Below, in pieces: positions 55,128 to 63,307 of a stretch of DNA of 64,000 nucleotides. The notes beneath the pieces are model-generated. The model saw only the letters and a program-made list of their open reading frames with translations, had not been told where the DNA came from and did not search any database. Both the position numbers and the translations under genes were made by a program. This stretch comes from DAOTUB01 sp034437455 (lineage in GTDB: Bacteria > Chloroflexota > Anaerolineae > B4-G1), in contig DAOTUB010000225.1 in NCBI GenBank assembly GCA_034437455.1, forward strand, positions 1-64,000. The letters run 5' to 3'. Position 1 is the stretch's first letter. Every line of letters starts with the position of its first letter.

Positions 55128-56456
55128 CTACTCTTCTTCCCGCCCGCGGCTCCAGCGAGAGAAGAGCTTGAGCACCTTGGCCGCCGCGCCGCTGGCATGA
55201 GCCACCGTCTCGGGAATGTCCATCGGTCCCACGCCGGTACCGGCCAGGAAAATTCCCTCGCGCTCCGTCTCCACCGGCTGCAGATCCGCATTGGACGCGG
55301 TGAGCCAGCCCTGCTCATCCACCGCCACTCTCACCATCTGGGCCAGCCGCCGGGTCTCGGGGCGCGGGATCAGGGCCGGCGCCACCACCACCAGGTCGGC
55401 GGCGATGCGGATCTGCTCACCGCTCAACGTGTCGGCCCCCAGGACCATCACGTGGCCATTCTCGCGGAACAGGCGAGAGACCTTGCCCCGCAGGTAGATC
55501 GCCCGGTCGTGTTCCATGGCCCGTTGGGTGAACTCGTCGTATCTCTTGCCGCCGGCACGGATGTCGATGTAAAAGATATAGACCTGTCCATCGTGAACCC
55601 GGTGATGGTAGAGAATCGCTTGCTTGGCGCTGTACATACAGCAGACCTTGGAACAGTGGGGGAGATGACGCTCCGGTTCGCGGGAGCCGGCGCATTGGAT
55701 AAAGACGATCTCCTTCGGCTCCTTGCCGTCGGAGGGACGCAGGATGTTGCCGGTAGTGGGACCAGAGGCAGAGAGAAGTCGCTCGAAAGCCAGCGAATCT
55801 ATGACGTCAGGTACCTGGCCGCCGCCGTACTCGGGCATGTTTTCCAGCCCATAGAGATTGTAGCCGGGAGCCAGGATGATCGCGCCGACCCGCTCCTCGA
55901 CGACCTCATCCTCCTGCTCAAAGTCGATGGCGCCCACCGGGCAGAACTTTTCGCAGGCGCGGCACTTGCCCCGCTGGAAGTAGATGCAGTGCTCGCGGTC
56001 CAACACCGGCTTGTTCGGCACCGCCTGGGGGGAGAGGGTATAGATCGCCTTGCGTTTTCCCATGCCCCGCTCGAAATCCGACGGGGCCTTACCGGGACAC
56101 TTTTCCTGACAAAATCCACAGCCGGTGCATATATCCCAATTCACGTAGGCGGCGTGGCGCCGGATGCGCACGCGAAAATCGCCGACCTCCCCCTCGACTG
56201 ACTCGACCTCAGAGTAGGTGCGCAGGTGAATATGTTCGTGGTGACCTACCTCGACGGTGCGCGGGGTGAGGATGCATTGGGCGCAATCGAGCGTGGGAAA
56301 CGTCTCCGAGAGTTGAGCCATCCGCCCGCCGATAGAGGGGAGGCGTTCGACCAGGACGACGTCATAACCGGCGTTGCCGATGTCGAGAGCGGCCTGCATC
56401 CCGCCGATGCCGGCTCCAACGATGAGCGCCCGAGGGATAGGAGATTGTTCTTTCAT
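55128..56456 (-). CDS. HdrA-like FAD/iron-sulfur oxidoreductase
   Basis: A 442-residue flavoprotein of the heterodisulfide reductase subunit A family. FAD-binding LIVGAGIGGMQAALDIG lies at residues 11-27. The HdrA signature around LDCAQCILTPR is near 57-66. Two ferredoxin clusters follow: CTGCGFCQEKCP (C110, C113, C116, C120) and C157 with CRACEKFCP (C165, C168, C172). The C-terminus completes the pyridine-nucleotide-reductase-like fold (GIFLAGTGVGPMDIPETV). No HdrB, HdrC or MvhD is near, so the electron partner is unknown. The start at 56456 follows a TATACT box by seven bases, suggesting a nearly leaderless message; the longer frame to 56492 overlaps the promoter. It forms an operon with the downstream metallopeptidase-like gene. 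Confidence 0.85.
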   Translation of the reverse strand: MKEQSPIPRALIVGAGIGGMQAALDIGNAGYDVVLVERLPSIGGRMAQLSETFPTLDCAQCILTPRTVEVGHHEHIHLRTYSEVESVEGEVGDFRVRIRRHAAYVNWDICTGCGFCQEKCPGKAPSDFERGMGKRKAIYTLSPQAVPNKPVLDREHCIYFQRGKCRACEKFCPVGAIDFEQEDEVVEERVGAIILAPGYNLYGLENMPEYGGGQVPDVIDSLAFERLLSASGPTTGNILRPSDGKEPKEIVFIQCAGSREPERHLPHCSKVCCMYSAKQAILYHHRVHDGQVYIFYIDIRAGGKRYDEFTQRAMEHDRAIYLRGKVSRLFRENGHVMVLGADTLSGEQIRIAADLVVVAPALIPRPETRRLAQMVRVAVDEQGWLTASNADLQPVETEREGIFLAGTGVGPMDIPETVAHASGAAAKVLKLFSRWSRGREEE

Positions 56457-56463
56457 AGTTAAA

Positions 56464-56492
56464 AGTATACCGCATTTCAGACGGGTTGGCAA
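56464..56492 (-). promoter_or_regulatory. promoter of the HdrA-like gene
   Basis: Minus-strand TTGCCA (complement of 56487-56492), 17-bp spacer, TATACT (complement of 56464-56469). The ATG at 56456 is seven bases after the -10 box, so transcription begins at the start codon. Confidence 0.7.
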
Positions 56493-56550
56493 TGACGTTC
56501 ATCCTGACCCGCTCGTGATGCATCTCCTTCTCCACCTTGTGACGGTGAGA

Positions 56551-56606
56551 ATGAATACCCCCACCCGCTTATCCGCTGCCCATCTGTTGCCCCGACCAGC
56601 GAGGCG
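56551..56606. repeat. dispersed repeat word (related to 19885-19932)
   Basis: The tract with CGCTTATCCGCTGCCCATCT and GACCAGCGAGGCG resembles GTTTATCCGCCGCCTATTTG ... CAACAAGGCG at 19885-19932, roughly three-quarters identical by eye. Both copies are intergenic. Nothing is encoded. Confidence 0.4.
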
Positions 56607-56621
56607 ATGCATCAACACGAT

Positions 56622-56650
56622 TTGACAAATCCACCATTTCGGGCGATAAT
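56622..56650 (+). promoter_or_regulatory. promoter of the leader-peptide / GNAT unit
   Basis: TTGACA (56622-56627), 17-bp spacer, GATAAT (56645-56650). The start is near 56657, 27 bases before the leader ORF. Confidence 0.7.
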
Positions 56651-56683
56651 GCGGCCATCCCTGAAAAAGAGGAGGTGGTGCCT

Positions 56684-56734
56684 ATGGATAGTTATTCGAC
56701 TCACTTGGTCCGGCATCACCTCAGGGTGATATAG
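56684..56734 (+). CDS. 16-codon leader peptide ORF
   Basis: The ORF MDSYSTHLVRHHLRVI has one of the strongest ribosome-binding sites in the window (AAGAGGAGGTG at 56667-56677). It has three His codons, two adjacent (CAT CAC). Its second half is part of a very stable hairpin (56707-56741), and a terminator follows. This is the layout of an attenuator leader peptide, with translation coupled to RNA folding. No homologue is recognised. The peptide sensed, or the signal, cannot be decided from sequence. Confidence 0.5.
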   Translation: MDSYSTHLVRHHLRVI

Positions 56735-56741
56735 CCGGACC
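56707..56741 (+). promoter_or_regulatory. stable hairpin overlapping the leader peptide
   Basis: GGTCCGGC (56707-56714) with GCCGGACC (56734-56741), and ATCACC with GGTGAT closed by a TCAG loop: 14 base pairs with a 3-base bulge. It overlaps the 3' half of the 16-codon ORF and its stop codon, so a ribosome on the ORF would open it. Confidence 0.65.
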
Positions 56742-56749
56742 AAAAGTGG

Positions 56750-56783
56750 TATGGCGCACTCTGCGGAGTGCGCCATATCTTTT
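56750..56783 (+). terminator. intrinsic terminator between leader peptide and GNAT gene
   Basis: TATGGCGCACTC (56750-56761) and GAGTGCGCCATA (56766-56777) form a perfect 12-bp stem with a TGCG loop, followed by TCTTTT. It lies 26 bp before the GNAT start, so the gene must be transcribed by read-through or from an unseen promoter. Confidence 0.8.
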
Positions 56784-56809
56784 GGGAAAGGCAAGCTTAC
56801 AGATCTCCG

Positions 56810-58064
56810 ATGTTACTAAACTCGACACAAACTCCCTATCGCCGATCATTAGAAGACCATCTGGTGCTGCGCACTGCCGCCGATAAACAGGACATTGAGC
56901 GCGTGGCAGCGTTCAACGGAACCATCCACGGGCCATTGGTCGCTTCGATGACGCGCAACCTGTTCACCCATCATCCCCACACGCGCGCCGAGGATCTGAT
57001 CTTTGTCGAGGATGAACAGAGTGGACAGATCGTCTCATCGCTGTGTTTGATCCCCTGGATCTGGCGCTACGAGGACGTGGACATACCTGCCGGCGAGATG
57101 GGCATCGTGGGCACGCTGGAGGCATACCGGCGTCGCGGCTTGATCCGCGCCCAGGTGAAGCTTTTCAAACGCCGACTGCGCGAGCGGGGCTGCCTGCTTT
57201 CGCAGATCCAGGGCATTCCGTACTATTACCGCCAGTTTGGATACGAATACGCGCTGCCGCTGGAGGGCGGCCTGCGGCTCGAAACCTGCCACGTCCCCGA
57301 TCCGCCCGATACGCCCTTCACGTTTCGCCGGGCTACGCCCGACGATCTTTCCGCGTTGATGAAATGCTACGACGAGGCCGCCCAGGACCTGGCCATCCAG
57401 GCGACCTGGCGATACTTGCTGACACACGCAGACGGCACAGAGATGGAGCGCGACACCTGGATCGTCCAGGATGCGGACGGACAGGTCGCCGGATACCTTT
57501 GTGTCCCCAGACATCACTTTGGCGAGGAACTGGTGGTGAGCGAGGTCTCGCGCCTGGGGTTCGACGTGGCGCTGGTGGCGCTGAACCATCTCAAGGCGCT
57601 GACGCTGGAGCGCGAAAAGCCGGGTATCCGGCTCAATTTGCCCGCCCATTGCACCTTGATGCGTCTGGCGCGCGCTGGGCGCTCACGACCTGGGCACGTA
57701 CGCCTGGCAGATCCACATCCCCGACGTCGCCGCGCTCCTGCGCGCGCTGACGCCTGTGCTGGAACGCCGGGTCGCCGGGTCGCCGTTTGCCGGGTTGACC
57801 CGCGACGTGCGGCTGAGTCTCTACCGCGAGGTCATCCTGCTGCGCTTCGAGAGGGGCAGGCTGGCCGAGGTCGTCAGCCAAAGCCCTGCCGGACAGGAAG
57901 GTATCCGCTTTCCCCCGTTGCCATTCATCCCACTGATCATGGGACACCGGACGTGGGAAGAGTTGGTCGCCGTCCACCCTGACGTCGGCGTCGCACCGAC
58001 ATTGCGGTTGCTGATCGACGCGCTGTTTCCGAGGACGACAGCGTTCATCTACACGATCTATTGA
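56810..58064 (+). pseudogene. GNAT-type acetyltransferase (Eis-like), frameshifted
   Basis: Two frames together encode one protein of about 418 residues: an N-terminal GNAT domain (GEMGIVGTLEAYRRRGLIRAQV is the acetyl-CoA loop) and a C-terminal SCP2-like domain ending IPLIMGHRTWEELVAVHP ... YTIY, the organisation of Eis-type acetyltransferases. The first frame loses similarity at the GCGCGCGC run (57668-57675). Adding two bases there rejoins the frames and restores LARALGAHDLGTYAWQIH. The break may be a sequencing or assembly error in the GC run, a phase-variation-like slip, or a real pseudogene. The ATG at 56810 has only a weak ribosome-binding site and sits after a terminator. Confidence 0.7.
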
Positions 58065-58103
58065 CACGGACGCTGCCCGGCCAAATCCACTCGGCGTTGC
58101 TTC

Positions 58104-58132
58104 TTGTTCGATGCGAAATATCGTGATATAAT
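58104..58132 (+). promoter_or_regulatory. promoter of the rsbV-rsbW-rsbU-like operon
   Basis: TTGTTC (58104-58109), 17-bp spacer, perfect TATAAT (58127-58132). The start is about 58139, 39 bases before the ATG at 58178, which has AGGAGG. Confidence 0.75.
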
Positions 58133-58177
58133 CTCCCGTGAATTCCAGGCAAAAATTGAATATATAGGAGGTCAAGG

Positions 58178-58513
58178 ATGGAAATCACCACCAAGAAATA
58201 CAAGCGCTGCGATCTCGTTCAGGCATCAGGCCGCATTGACAGCGACACGGCGCCACAACTGGCCGAAGCCTTCAATGCAATCATCGAAGATGGAAGATTT
58301 AACATCGTGTTTGATATGAGCGATGTTGATTTCATATCGAGCGCCGGTCTGCGGGTGATGATTGACGTGCAAAAGACGTGCAAGCAGCGGAATCGAGGAG
58401 AAATGGTCCTGGCCAACGTGCCCGAGCGTATTTACGAGGCGCTGGACCTGGCGGGCTTTGTGCCACTGTTCAAGTTCTTCGATGACGTGGTCGACGCGGT
58501 CGGGAGCTTCTAG
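58178..58513 (+). CDS. STAS-domain anti-sigma factor antagonist (RsbV/SpoIIAA-like)
   Basis: A 111-residue single STAS domain. The phospho-acceptor region is DVDFISSAGLRVM (S54/S55, with S55 the expected site), followed by the helix GEMVLANVPERIYEALDLAG. In partner-switching systems the unphosphorylated protein binds the RsbW-type kinase and frees its sigma factor or other target. Strong AGGAGG is seven to twelve bases before the ATG. Its downstream neighbours are the matching kinase and phosphatase, so the three form a complete module. No sigma factor gene is adjacent. Confidence 0.88.
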   Translation: MEITTKKYKRCDLVQASGRIDSDTAPQLAEAFNAIIEDGRFNIVFDMSDVDFISSAGLRVMIDVQKTCKQRNRGEMVLANVPERIYEALDLAGFVPLFKFFDDVVDAVGSF

Positions 58514-58533
58514 CGACGGCTGCTTTTCTGGCA

Positions 58534-58588
58534 TAAAACGTGAGGCGTAAAGCCGTTCCCTCGGGGCCGGATAATGCCTCACGTTTTA
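58534..58588. repeat. 13-bp perfect inverted repeat overlapping the rsbW-like start
   Basis: TAAAACGTGAGGC (58534-58546) and GCCTCACGTTTTA (58576-58588) flank a 29-base loop. The ATG of the rsbW-like gene (58574-58576) sits at the base of the right arm, so the first codons lie in the hairpin. Confidence 0.75.
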
Positions 58589-59023
58589 CGTTTCAATATG
58601 AACAACGGAAAAACCCACATCTTTCCCGGTCAGTTCAGTAGTTTGGCGGCGATTGGTGAGTGCGTCGCCCGCGCCGCCGAGACGGCGGGGCTCGATGCGC
58701 GCGCCGTCTATGCCGTGCAGATGGCGGTGGACGAAGCCTGCACCAACATCATCGAGTACGCCTACGGTGGTGAAGGACGCGGAGACATCGAATGCACCTG
58801 CCACATTGATGACGAGGGGCTGACCATCGTTCTCCATGACCAGGGCCGCTCTTTCGACCCGGAGAGCGTCCCCGAACCCGACCGCGACGCCACGATTCAG
58901 GAGTGCAAAATCGGCGGCCTGGGCCTCTACTTTATGCGCCAGTTGATGGACAAGGTTCACTTCGAATTTACCGATTCTGGCAACACGTTGACCATGGTGA
59001 AGCGCAAGGAGACGACGTCTTGA
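58574..59023 (+). CDS. RsbW-like anti-sigma factor / serine kinase
   Basis: A 149-residue GHKL-type ATPase. The N-box is VDEACTNIIEYAYGG, G1 is LHDQGRSFDP and G2 is GGLGLYFMRQLMD, all typical of RsbW/SpoIIAB-like kinases that phosphorylate the STAS partner and hold a target protein. The start is uncertain: ATG 58574 lies within a perfect inverted repeat, and residues 2-8 (PHVLRFN) come from it. The ATG at 58598 would drop these, but neither start has a good ribosome-binding site. The gene ends by overlapping the phosphatase start (TTGA). Confidence 0.85.
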   Translation: MPHVLRFNMNNGKTHIFPGQFSSLAAIGECVARAAETAGLDARAVYAVQMAVDEACTNIIEYAYGGEGRGDIECTCHIDDEGLTIVLHDQGRSFDPESVPEPDRDATIQECKIGGLGLYFMRQLMDKVHFEFTDSGNTLTMVKRKETTS

Positions 59024-62000
59024 GCAGTCGCCTGCAGGTGGACGATCCCAAGTGGCGGCAACTTCTCAACCTGGGCGCGCAACTGATGGACCAACCGACG
59101 ATCGCTGCCCAGTGGGAGCTCGTCGTGGAGACGGCCTCTCGCCTGGTGGAGGGGGAGGCCCATCTCTGGCTGAGCGAGGTATTGCGCTGGCTTCCCGGCG
59201 TGGAATCGCTGACGTTTCTCCCTGAACCTCCGTCTGAATTGATGCGCCGCGCCCTCGATAGCCGACGGCAGGTGCTCGACGAGACCTTATCGAGCATTGC
59301 GATCCCGTTGCTCGCCCATGAAACCATCCTGGGCCTGCTGGAGGTCACACGGACCAACGGGGCGCCTTTCGGCGACGACGAGATCGCGCTGCTCGACGGC
59401 CTGGCCACCCAGTCGGCCATCACCTTGCAGGCCACTCGCCAGATCGAGATCGAACGCTGGCGGGTCGAGCAACTTTCGCTCGTGCGCACCGTCAGCGCCC
59501 AGGTCGCCGACGTGCTCGACCTGGACGAACTCGCCCGCCGCGTGATGAACCTCATCTTTTACACCTTTGAGTATTATTACACGGCCCTCTTTATCCTGGA
59601 ACCAGATCGGCAAGTGCTGCGCTGTCTGACTAGCGCCGGCCTCATCCATCCCCAATCTGAACCGGACAAAACACCTCCCATCCTAAAAGTCCGGCTCGGA
59701 GAAGGGATCATCGGCCAGGCGGCTCAGACCGGGGTGGAGATACTGGTAGACGACGTGCGCAACGGGCCTCGTTACCGCCACGTCGACACGCTGCCCGAAA
59801 CCCGATCCGAGCTGGTCCTGCCGCTCAAGATCGGCAAGCGCGTGCTGGGCGTGCTCGACGTGCAGAGCGACCAGTTGGCCGGTTTTGACGAGACGGACGT
59901 GCTCGTCCTGCGCGCCCTGACCGATCAGATCGCCATCGCCGTGGAGGACACTCGACTCTACACCGACCTCCGCCGCCGTGCCGATCAACTCTCGGCTGTG
60001 GCCGAGGTCGGGCGGGCCGTCGCCTCCATTCTCGATCTGGACGACTTGCTCACTGAGGTGGTCACGCTCATTCACGAAAAGTTTGGGTACCCTTTTGTGC
60101 GCCTTTTCACCGTAGACTCTGCTCAACAGCGGATCGTCTACCGGGCCGGCAGCGGCCCTTCTGACAAACCGCCCCAGGACGAGGGATGGGCCTGGAGCCT
60201 GAACGATTCTGAGGGCGTCGTCCCCTGGGTGGCCCGCCGCGGCGAGACAGCGATGGTCAACGACGTGCAAAACGACCCTCGCTGCCGTCCAGAGACGTTG
60301 CCGTCGGATACCCGCGCCCAACTGGTCGCGCCCTTGCTCTTTGGCGGCAGGGTGCTGGGCGTGCTCGACGTGCAGAGCGATCGGCAAAATGCGTTCAGCG
60401 ACGACGACCTGTTCCTGTTCGAGGCCCTGGCCGGCAGCGTGGCGATTGCGATCCGCAACGCGAACCTGTATCGCTCCGAGAGCTGGCGGCGCCAGGTGGC
60501 GGATAGCATGCAGGACGTGGCCGGTCTTCTCTCCGCGGGCATAGACCTCGATCAAGTGCTCGAAGCTATCCTCACCGAACTGGAACGGAATCTCGCCTGC
60601 GACGCGGCCGCCATCTGGCTTTTGCAGGGCGGGGCGCTTTGCCTATCTGCCGCTCACGGCCACGCCACAGAGATGTGCATCGGCGATTTCTCGCCCGGCA
60701 CCCCCTGGCTGCGCCAGGCCTTGGACGCCGATCAACCCATCATCCGCACCCCCGATTCTCCGTCCGAGCCGATGGGCGCTACTCTGGGGTTTCCACCCGA
60801 CTATTCCGCCATCGCCGCTCCACTGCGCGCAGGCGACCAGCGGCTGGGAGTGCTGACCCTGGCCCACCGAACCCCCGGACGCTACGGAACGGCGTCCCAG
60901 GCGATGGTGGCCGCTTTTGCCAGCTATGCCGCCGTCGCCATCGAGAACACCCGCCTCTACCAGACGGCCCAGGAACAGGCCTACGTCTCGACGGTGTTGC
61001 TCCAGGTGGCCGAGGCGACCCAATCCTTGGTCACGCTCGACGAGGTGCTCGAGACGGTGGTACGCCTGGTGCCGATGCTGGCCGGCGTGAACCTGTGCGC
61101 CCTGTTCTTGTGGGACGAATCCGACGAGCTTTTCGTGCCGTATGCCGCCTACGGATTCAGCCCGGAGCAGCAGGCGGCCTTCGACCAGTGGTACGTCGCG
61201 TCGGGCGATGTGCCCGCTTTCGACGACCTGCTGTTCGACAAGGCCCCTGTCGCTCTGCCCGATCCGGTCTCTCCCGCGCTCCATTTCGAGTCGGCGTTGC
61301 TGTTGCCCCTGCTCGCCCGCGGCGAGGTGATGGGAGCGATGCTGGTCGACTACCGGCGCGATCAACCGGGAGAGCTGAACGAGGAACGGTTGGCCATTAT
61401 GCGAGGTATCGCCTACCAGACCGCCGCCGCCGCCGAAAACGCCCGCTTGCTGGAGGAACGGCAGGAGGAGGCTTACGTCTCGGCGGCGCTGCTCCAGGTG
61501 GCGCAGGCGGTGGTCAGCTTGAACGAGTTGGACGACGTTTTGGACGCCATCGTGCGCATCACGCCCATCCTGGTCGGCGTAGAACGTTGCATCATTCTTC
61601 TGTGGGACGACGAGCACTCGGATTTTTGGACGGCGCAGGCCTATGGGGTTCCCCATGACGCAGAAGCGGCTCTCCTGGCCCGCCGCTACGCCGAAGGCGA
61701 TTTTCCCCTGCTCGATACCGTCTGTGATGGCGATCGCTTGCTGCTCCTGGACACTCGCGACGAGTGGGACACCCTGGTTCCTCCCGATTTCACCGCCAAG
61801 TTCGCCGAGCGCCCGCATGGTGAGGACTGCTTGCTGCTGGCCGTCCCCCTCTCGGTGAAGGGGGATGTGCTGGGCGTGATGCTGATGGGAGAATGCGGCC
61901 CACGGCCGGGCGAGTCGTCCCACTTTGGCGAGCGGCGGCTAGAGATCATCACCGGGATCGCGCAGCAGACGGCGATGGCGGTGCAGAACGACCGCCTTCA

Positions 62001-62754
62001 GGAGGAGATGGCCGAGCGCCAGCGCTTGGAGCGCGAACTGCAACTCGCCCGCGAGATTCAGCAGACTTTTCTGCCCAGCCAATTACCTCGTCTGCCCGGG
62101 TGGGAACTGGCTGTCACCTGGCGAGCGGCGCGCCAGGTAGCCGGTGATTTCTACGATGTTTTCGAGCTGCCCGGCGGGCGGCTGGGGTTGGTCATCGCCG
62201 ACGTGGCGGACAAGGGAATGCCCGCCGCGCTCTTTATGGCGCTCACGCGCACCCTGATGCGGGCGGCGGCCTTGGAGGAGGAGTCGCCGGCCGGCGCTCT
62301 GGCGCGCGTCAACGACCTACTGGTGCCCGATACCCGGCACGGCATGTTTGTCACCGCCATCTACGCGGTACTCTCGTTGGAGACGAACGAACTGGCCTAC
62401 GCCAACGCCGGTCACTATCCACCGCTGCTGCTGCGGTCAGAAACGGGAGAACTGGAGCGGTTCGGCAAGGGAGGGATGGCGCTTGGGGTATTGGGGGGAA
62501 TTCAATTGGAAGATCGGGTCGTTCCGCTGGAGCCGGGCGACTATGTGATTTTTTACACCGATGGTATCACCGAGGCTTTTTCTCCCAAAGGCGACATCTA
62601 TGGCGAAGAACGGTTGCAGGCGACCGTGCGGGCCGCCGCCGTTGATTCGGCCCAGGCGATGCTGGACGCGATTGACGACGCTGTCGTGGCGTTTGTCGGC
62701 GACGGTTCTCCTTCTGACGACCTGACGCTTGAGGTTCTGCGCCGGTTAAAATAG
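59020..62754 (+). CDS. multi-GAF PP2C-type (RsbU/SpoIIE) phosphatase
   Basis: A 1244-residue sensor phosphatase. Its first 1010 residues hold about six GAF-like domains in series (approximate ends 150, 320, 500, 660, 830, 1005), joined by short helices. The C-terminal SpoIIE domain begins at REIQQTFLPSQLP and carries VAGDFYD, IADVADKGMPAALFM, YTDGITEAF and SDDLTLEVL with the metal-binding aspartates. It would dephosphorylate the upstream STAS protein in response to signals bound by the GAFs. TTG start at 59020 with AAGGAG eight bases ahead and a four-base overlap with the kinase gene; the longer frame from 58903 lies within the kinase gene and is rejected. There is no membrane segment. Confidence 0.88.
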   Translation: MSSRLQVDDPKWRQLLNLGAQLMDQPTIAAQWELVVETASRLVEGEAHLWLSEVLRWLPGVESLTFLPEPPSELMRRALDSRRQVLDETLSSIAIPLLAHETILGLLEVTRTNGAPFGDDEIALLDGLATQSAITLQATRQIEIERWRVEQLSLVRTVSAQVADVLDLDELARRVMNLIFYTFEYYYTALFILEPDRQVLRCLTSAGLIHPQSEPDKTPPILKVRLGEGIIGQAAQTGVEILVDDVRNGPRYRHVDTLPETRSELVLPLKIGKRVLGVLDVQSDQLAGFDETDVLVLRALTDQIAIAVEDTRLYTDLRRRADQLSAVAEVGRAVASILDLDDLLTEVVTLIHEKFGYPFVRLFTVDSAQQRIVYRAGSGPSDKPPQDEGWAWSLNDSEGVVPWVARRGETAMVNDVQNDPRCRPETLPSDTRAQLVAPLLFGGRVLGVLDVQSDRQNAFSDDDLFLFEALAGSVAIAIRNANLYRSESWRRQVADSMQDVAGLLSAGIDLDQVLEAILTELERNLACDAAAIWLLQGGALCLSAAHGHATEMCIGDFSPGTPWLRQALDADQPIIRTPDSPSEPMGATLGFPPDYSAIAAPLRAGDQRLGVLTLAHRTPGRYGTASQAMVAAFASYAAVAIENTRLYQTAQEQAYVSTVLLQVAEATQSLVTLDEVLETVVRLVPMLAGVNLCALFLWDESDELFVPYAAYGFSPEQQAAFDQWYVASGDVPAFDDLLFDKAPVALPDPVSPALHFESALLLPLLARGEVMGAMLVDYRRDQPGELNEERLAIMRGIAYQTAAAAENARLLEERQEEAYVSAALLQVAQAVVSLNELDDVLDAIVRITPILVGVERCIILLWDDEHSDFWTAQAYGVPHDAEAALLARRYAEGDFPLLDTVCDGDRLLLLDTRDEWDTLVPPDFTAKFAERPHGEDCLLLAVPLSVKGDVLGVMLMGECGPRPGESSHFGERRLEIITGIAQQTAMAVQNDRLQEEMAERQRLERELQLAREIQQTFLPSQLPRLPGWELAVTWRAARQVAGDFYDVFELPGGRLGLVIADVADKGMPAALFMALTRTLMRAAALEEESPAGALARVNDLLVPDTRHGMFVTAIYAVLSLETNELAYANAGHYPPLLLRSETGELERFGKGGMALGVLGGIQLEDRVVPLEPGDYVIFYTDGITEAFSPKGDIYGEERLQATVRAAAVDSAQAMLDAIDDAVVAFVGDGSPSDDLTLEVLRRLK

Positions 62755-62809
62755 AGTTGGACAGCCCCTCTTTAATCCAATGCTTTGAAAGAGGACAGCA
62801 ACATACATC

Positions 62810-62837
62810 TTGTCACCTGAGACGAAACGAGTATAAT
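62810..62837 (+). promoter_or_regulatory. promoter of the hypothetical protein / HNH pair
   Basis: TTGTCA (62810-62815), 16-bp spacer, perfect TATAAT (62832-62837). The start is near 62844, 41 bases before the ATG at 62885. Confidence 0.7.
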
Positions 62838-62884
62838 TACAGCATCACACTCGAAAAAGGTAGAGCTTGAGGGAAAAGTAATTG

Positions 62885-63307
62885 ATGACAGTTCAGGCCA
62901 TCACGCTAAACCTACCCCAAACCATCTATCAACAGATTCGGCTGGCTGCCGAGAAGGCGCAACGGCCCGTTGATGAGATACTGATTGAAGCCATCACCGC
63001 CGTTGCCCCGGTGATGGATACCGCGTCGGAGAAACTGCGAGCGTCGCTGGCGCAAATGGCCTATCTCAACGATGCGGCTTTATGGCAAGTCGCCCGGGCG
63101 ACGATACCAGCCGAGCAGAGAGAACGTCTCGAAGCGTTGCATCACCAACAGCAATACCAAGAGTTAACGCCTGAGGAAAAAGCGGAGGAACAGGCTTTGC
63201 TGGCGCTCTATCGTGAAACCGTACTCATCAGAGCGCAAGCGGCGGTGCTGCTGAAACAACGTGGACACGACGTCTCTGACCCCCAACAATTCACGCCACT
63301 GGAATGA
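62885..63307 (+). CDS. conserved hypothetical protein upstream of HNH nuclease
   Basis: A 140-residue soluble, largely helical protein. The start (MTVQAITLNLPQTIYQQIRLAAEKAQ) looks like a ribbon-helix-helix or CopG-like opening: an alternating strand followed by a helix. The rest is charged helices (LTPEEKAEEQALLALYRET). ATG at 62885; the TTG directly before it is possible. Its stop overlaps the HNH start (ATGA). The pair is a known type of two-gene unit in Chloroflexota and cyanobacteria. An antitoxin-like or accessory role for the nuclease is possible but not shown by sequence. Confidence 0.7.
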   Translation: MTVQAITLNLPQTIYQQIRLAAEKAQRPVDEILIEAITAVAPVMDTASEKLRASLAQMAYLNDAALWQVARATIPAEQRERLEALHHQQQYQELTPEEKAEEQALLALYRETVLIRAQAAVLLKQRGHDVSDPQQFTPLE

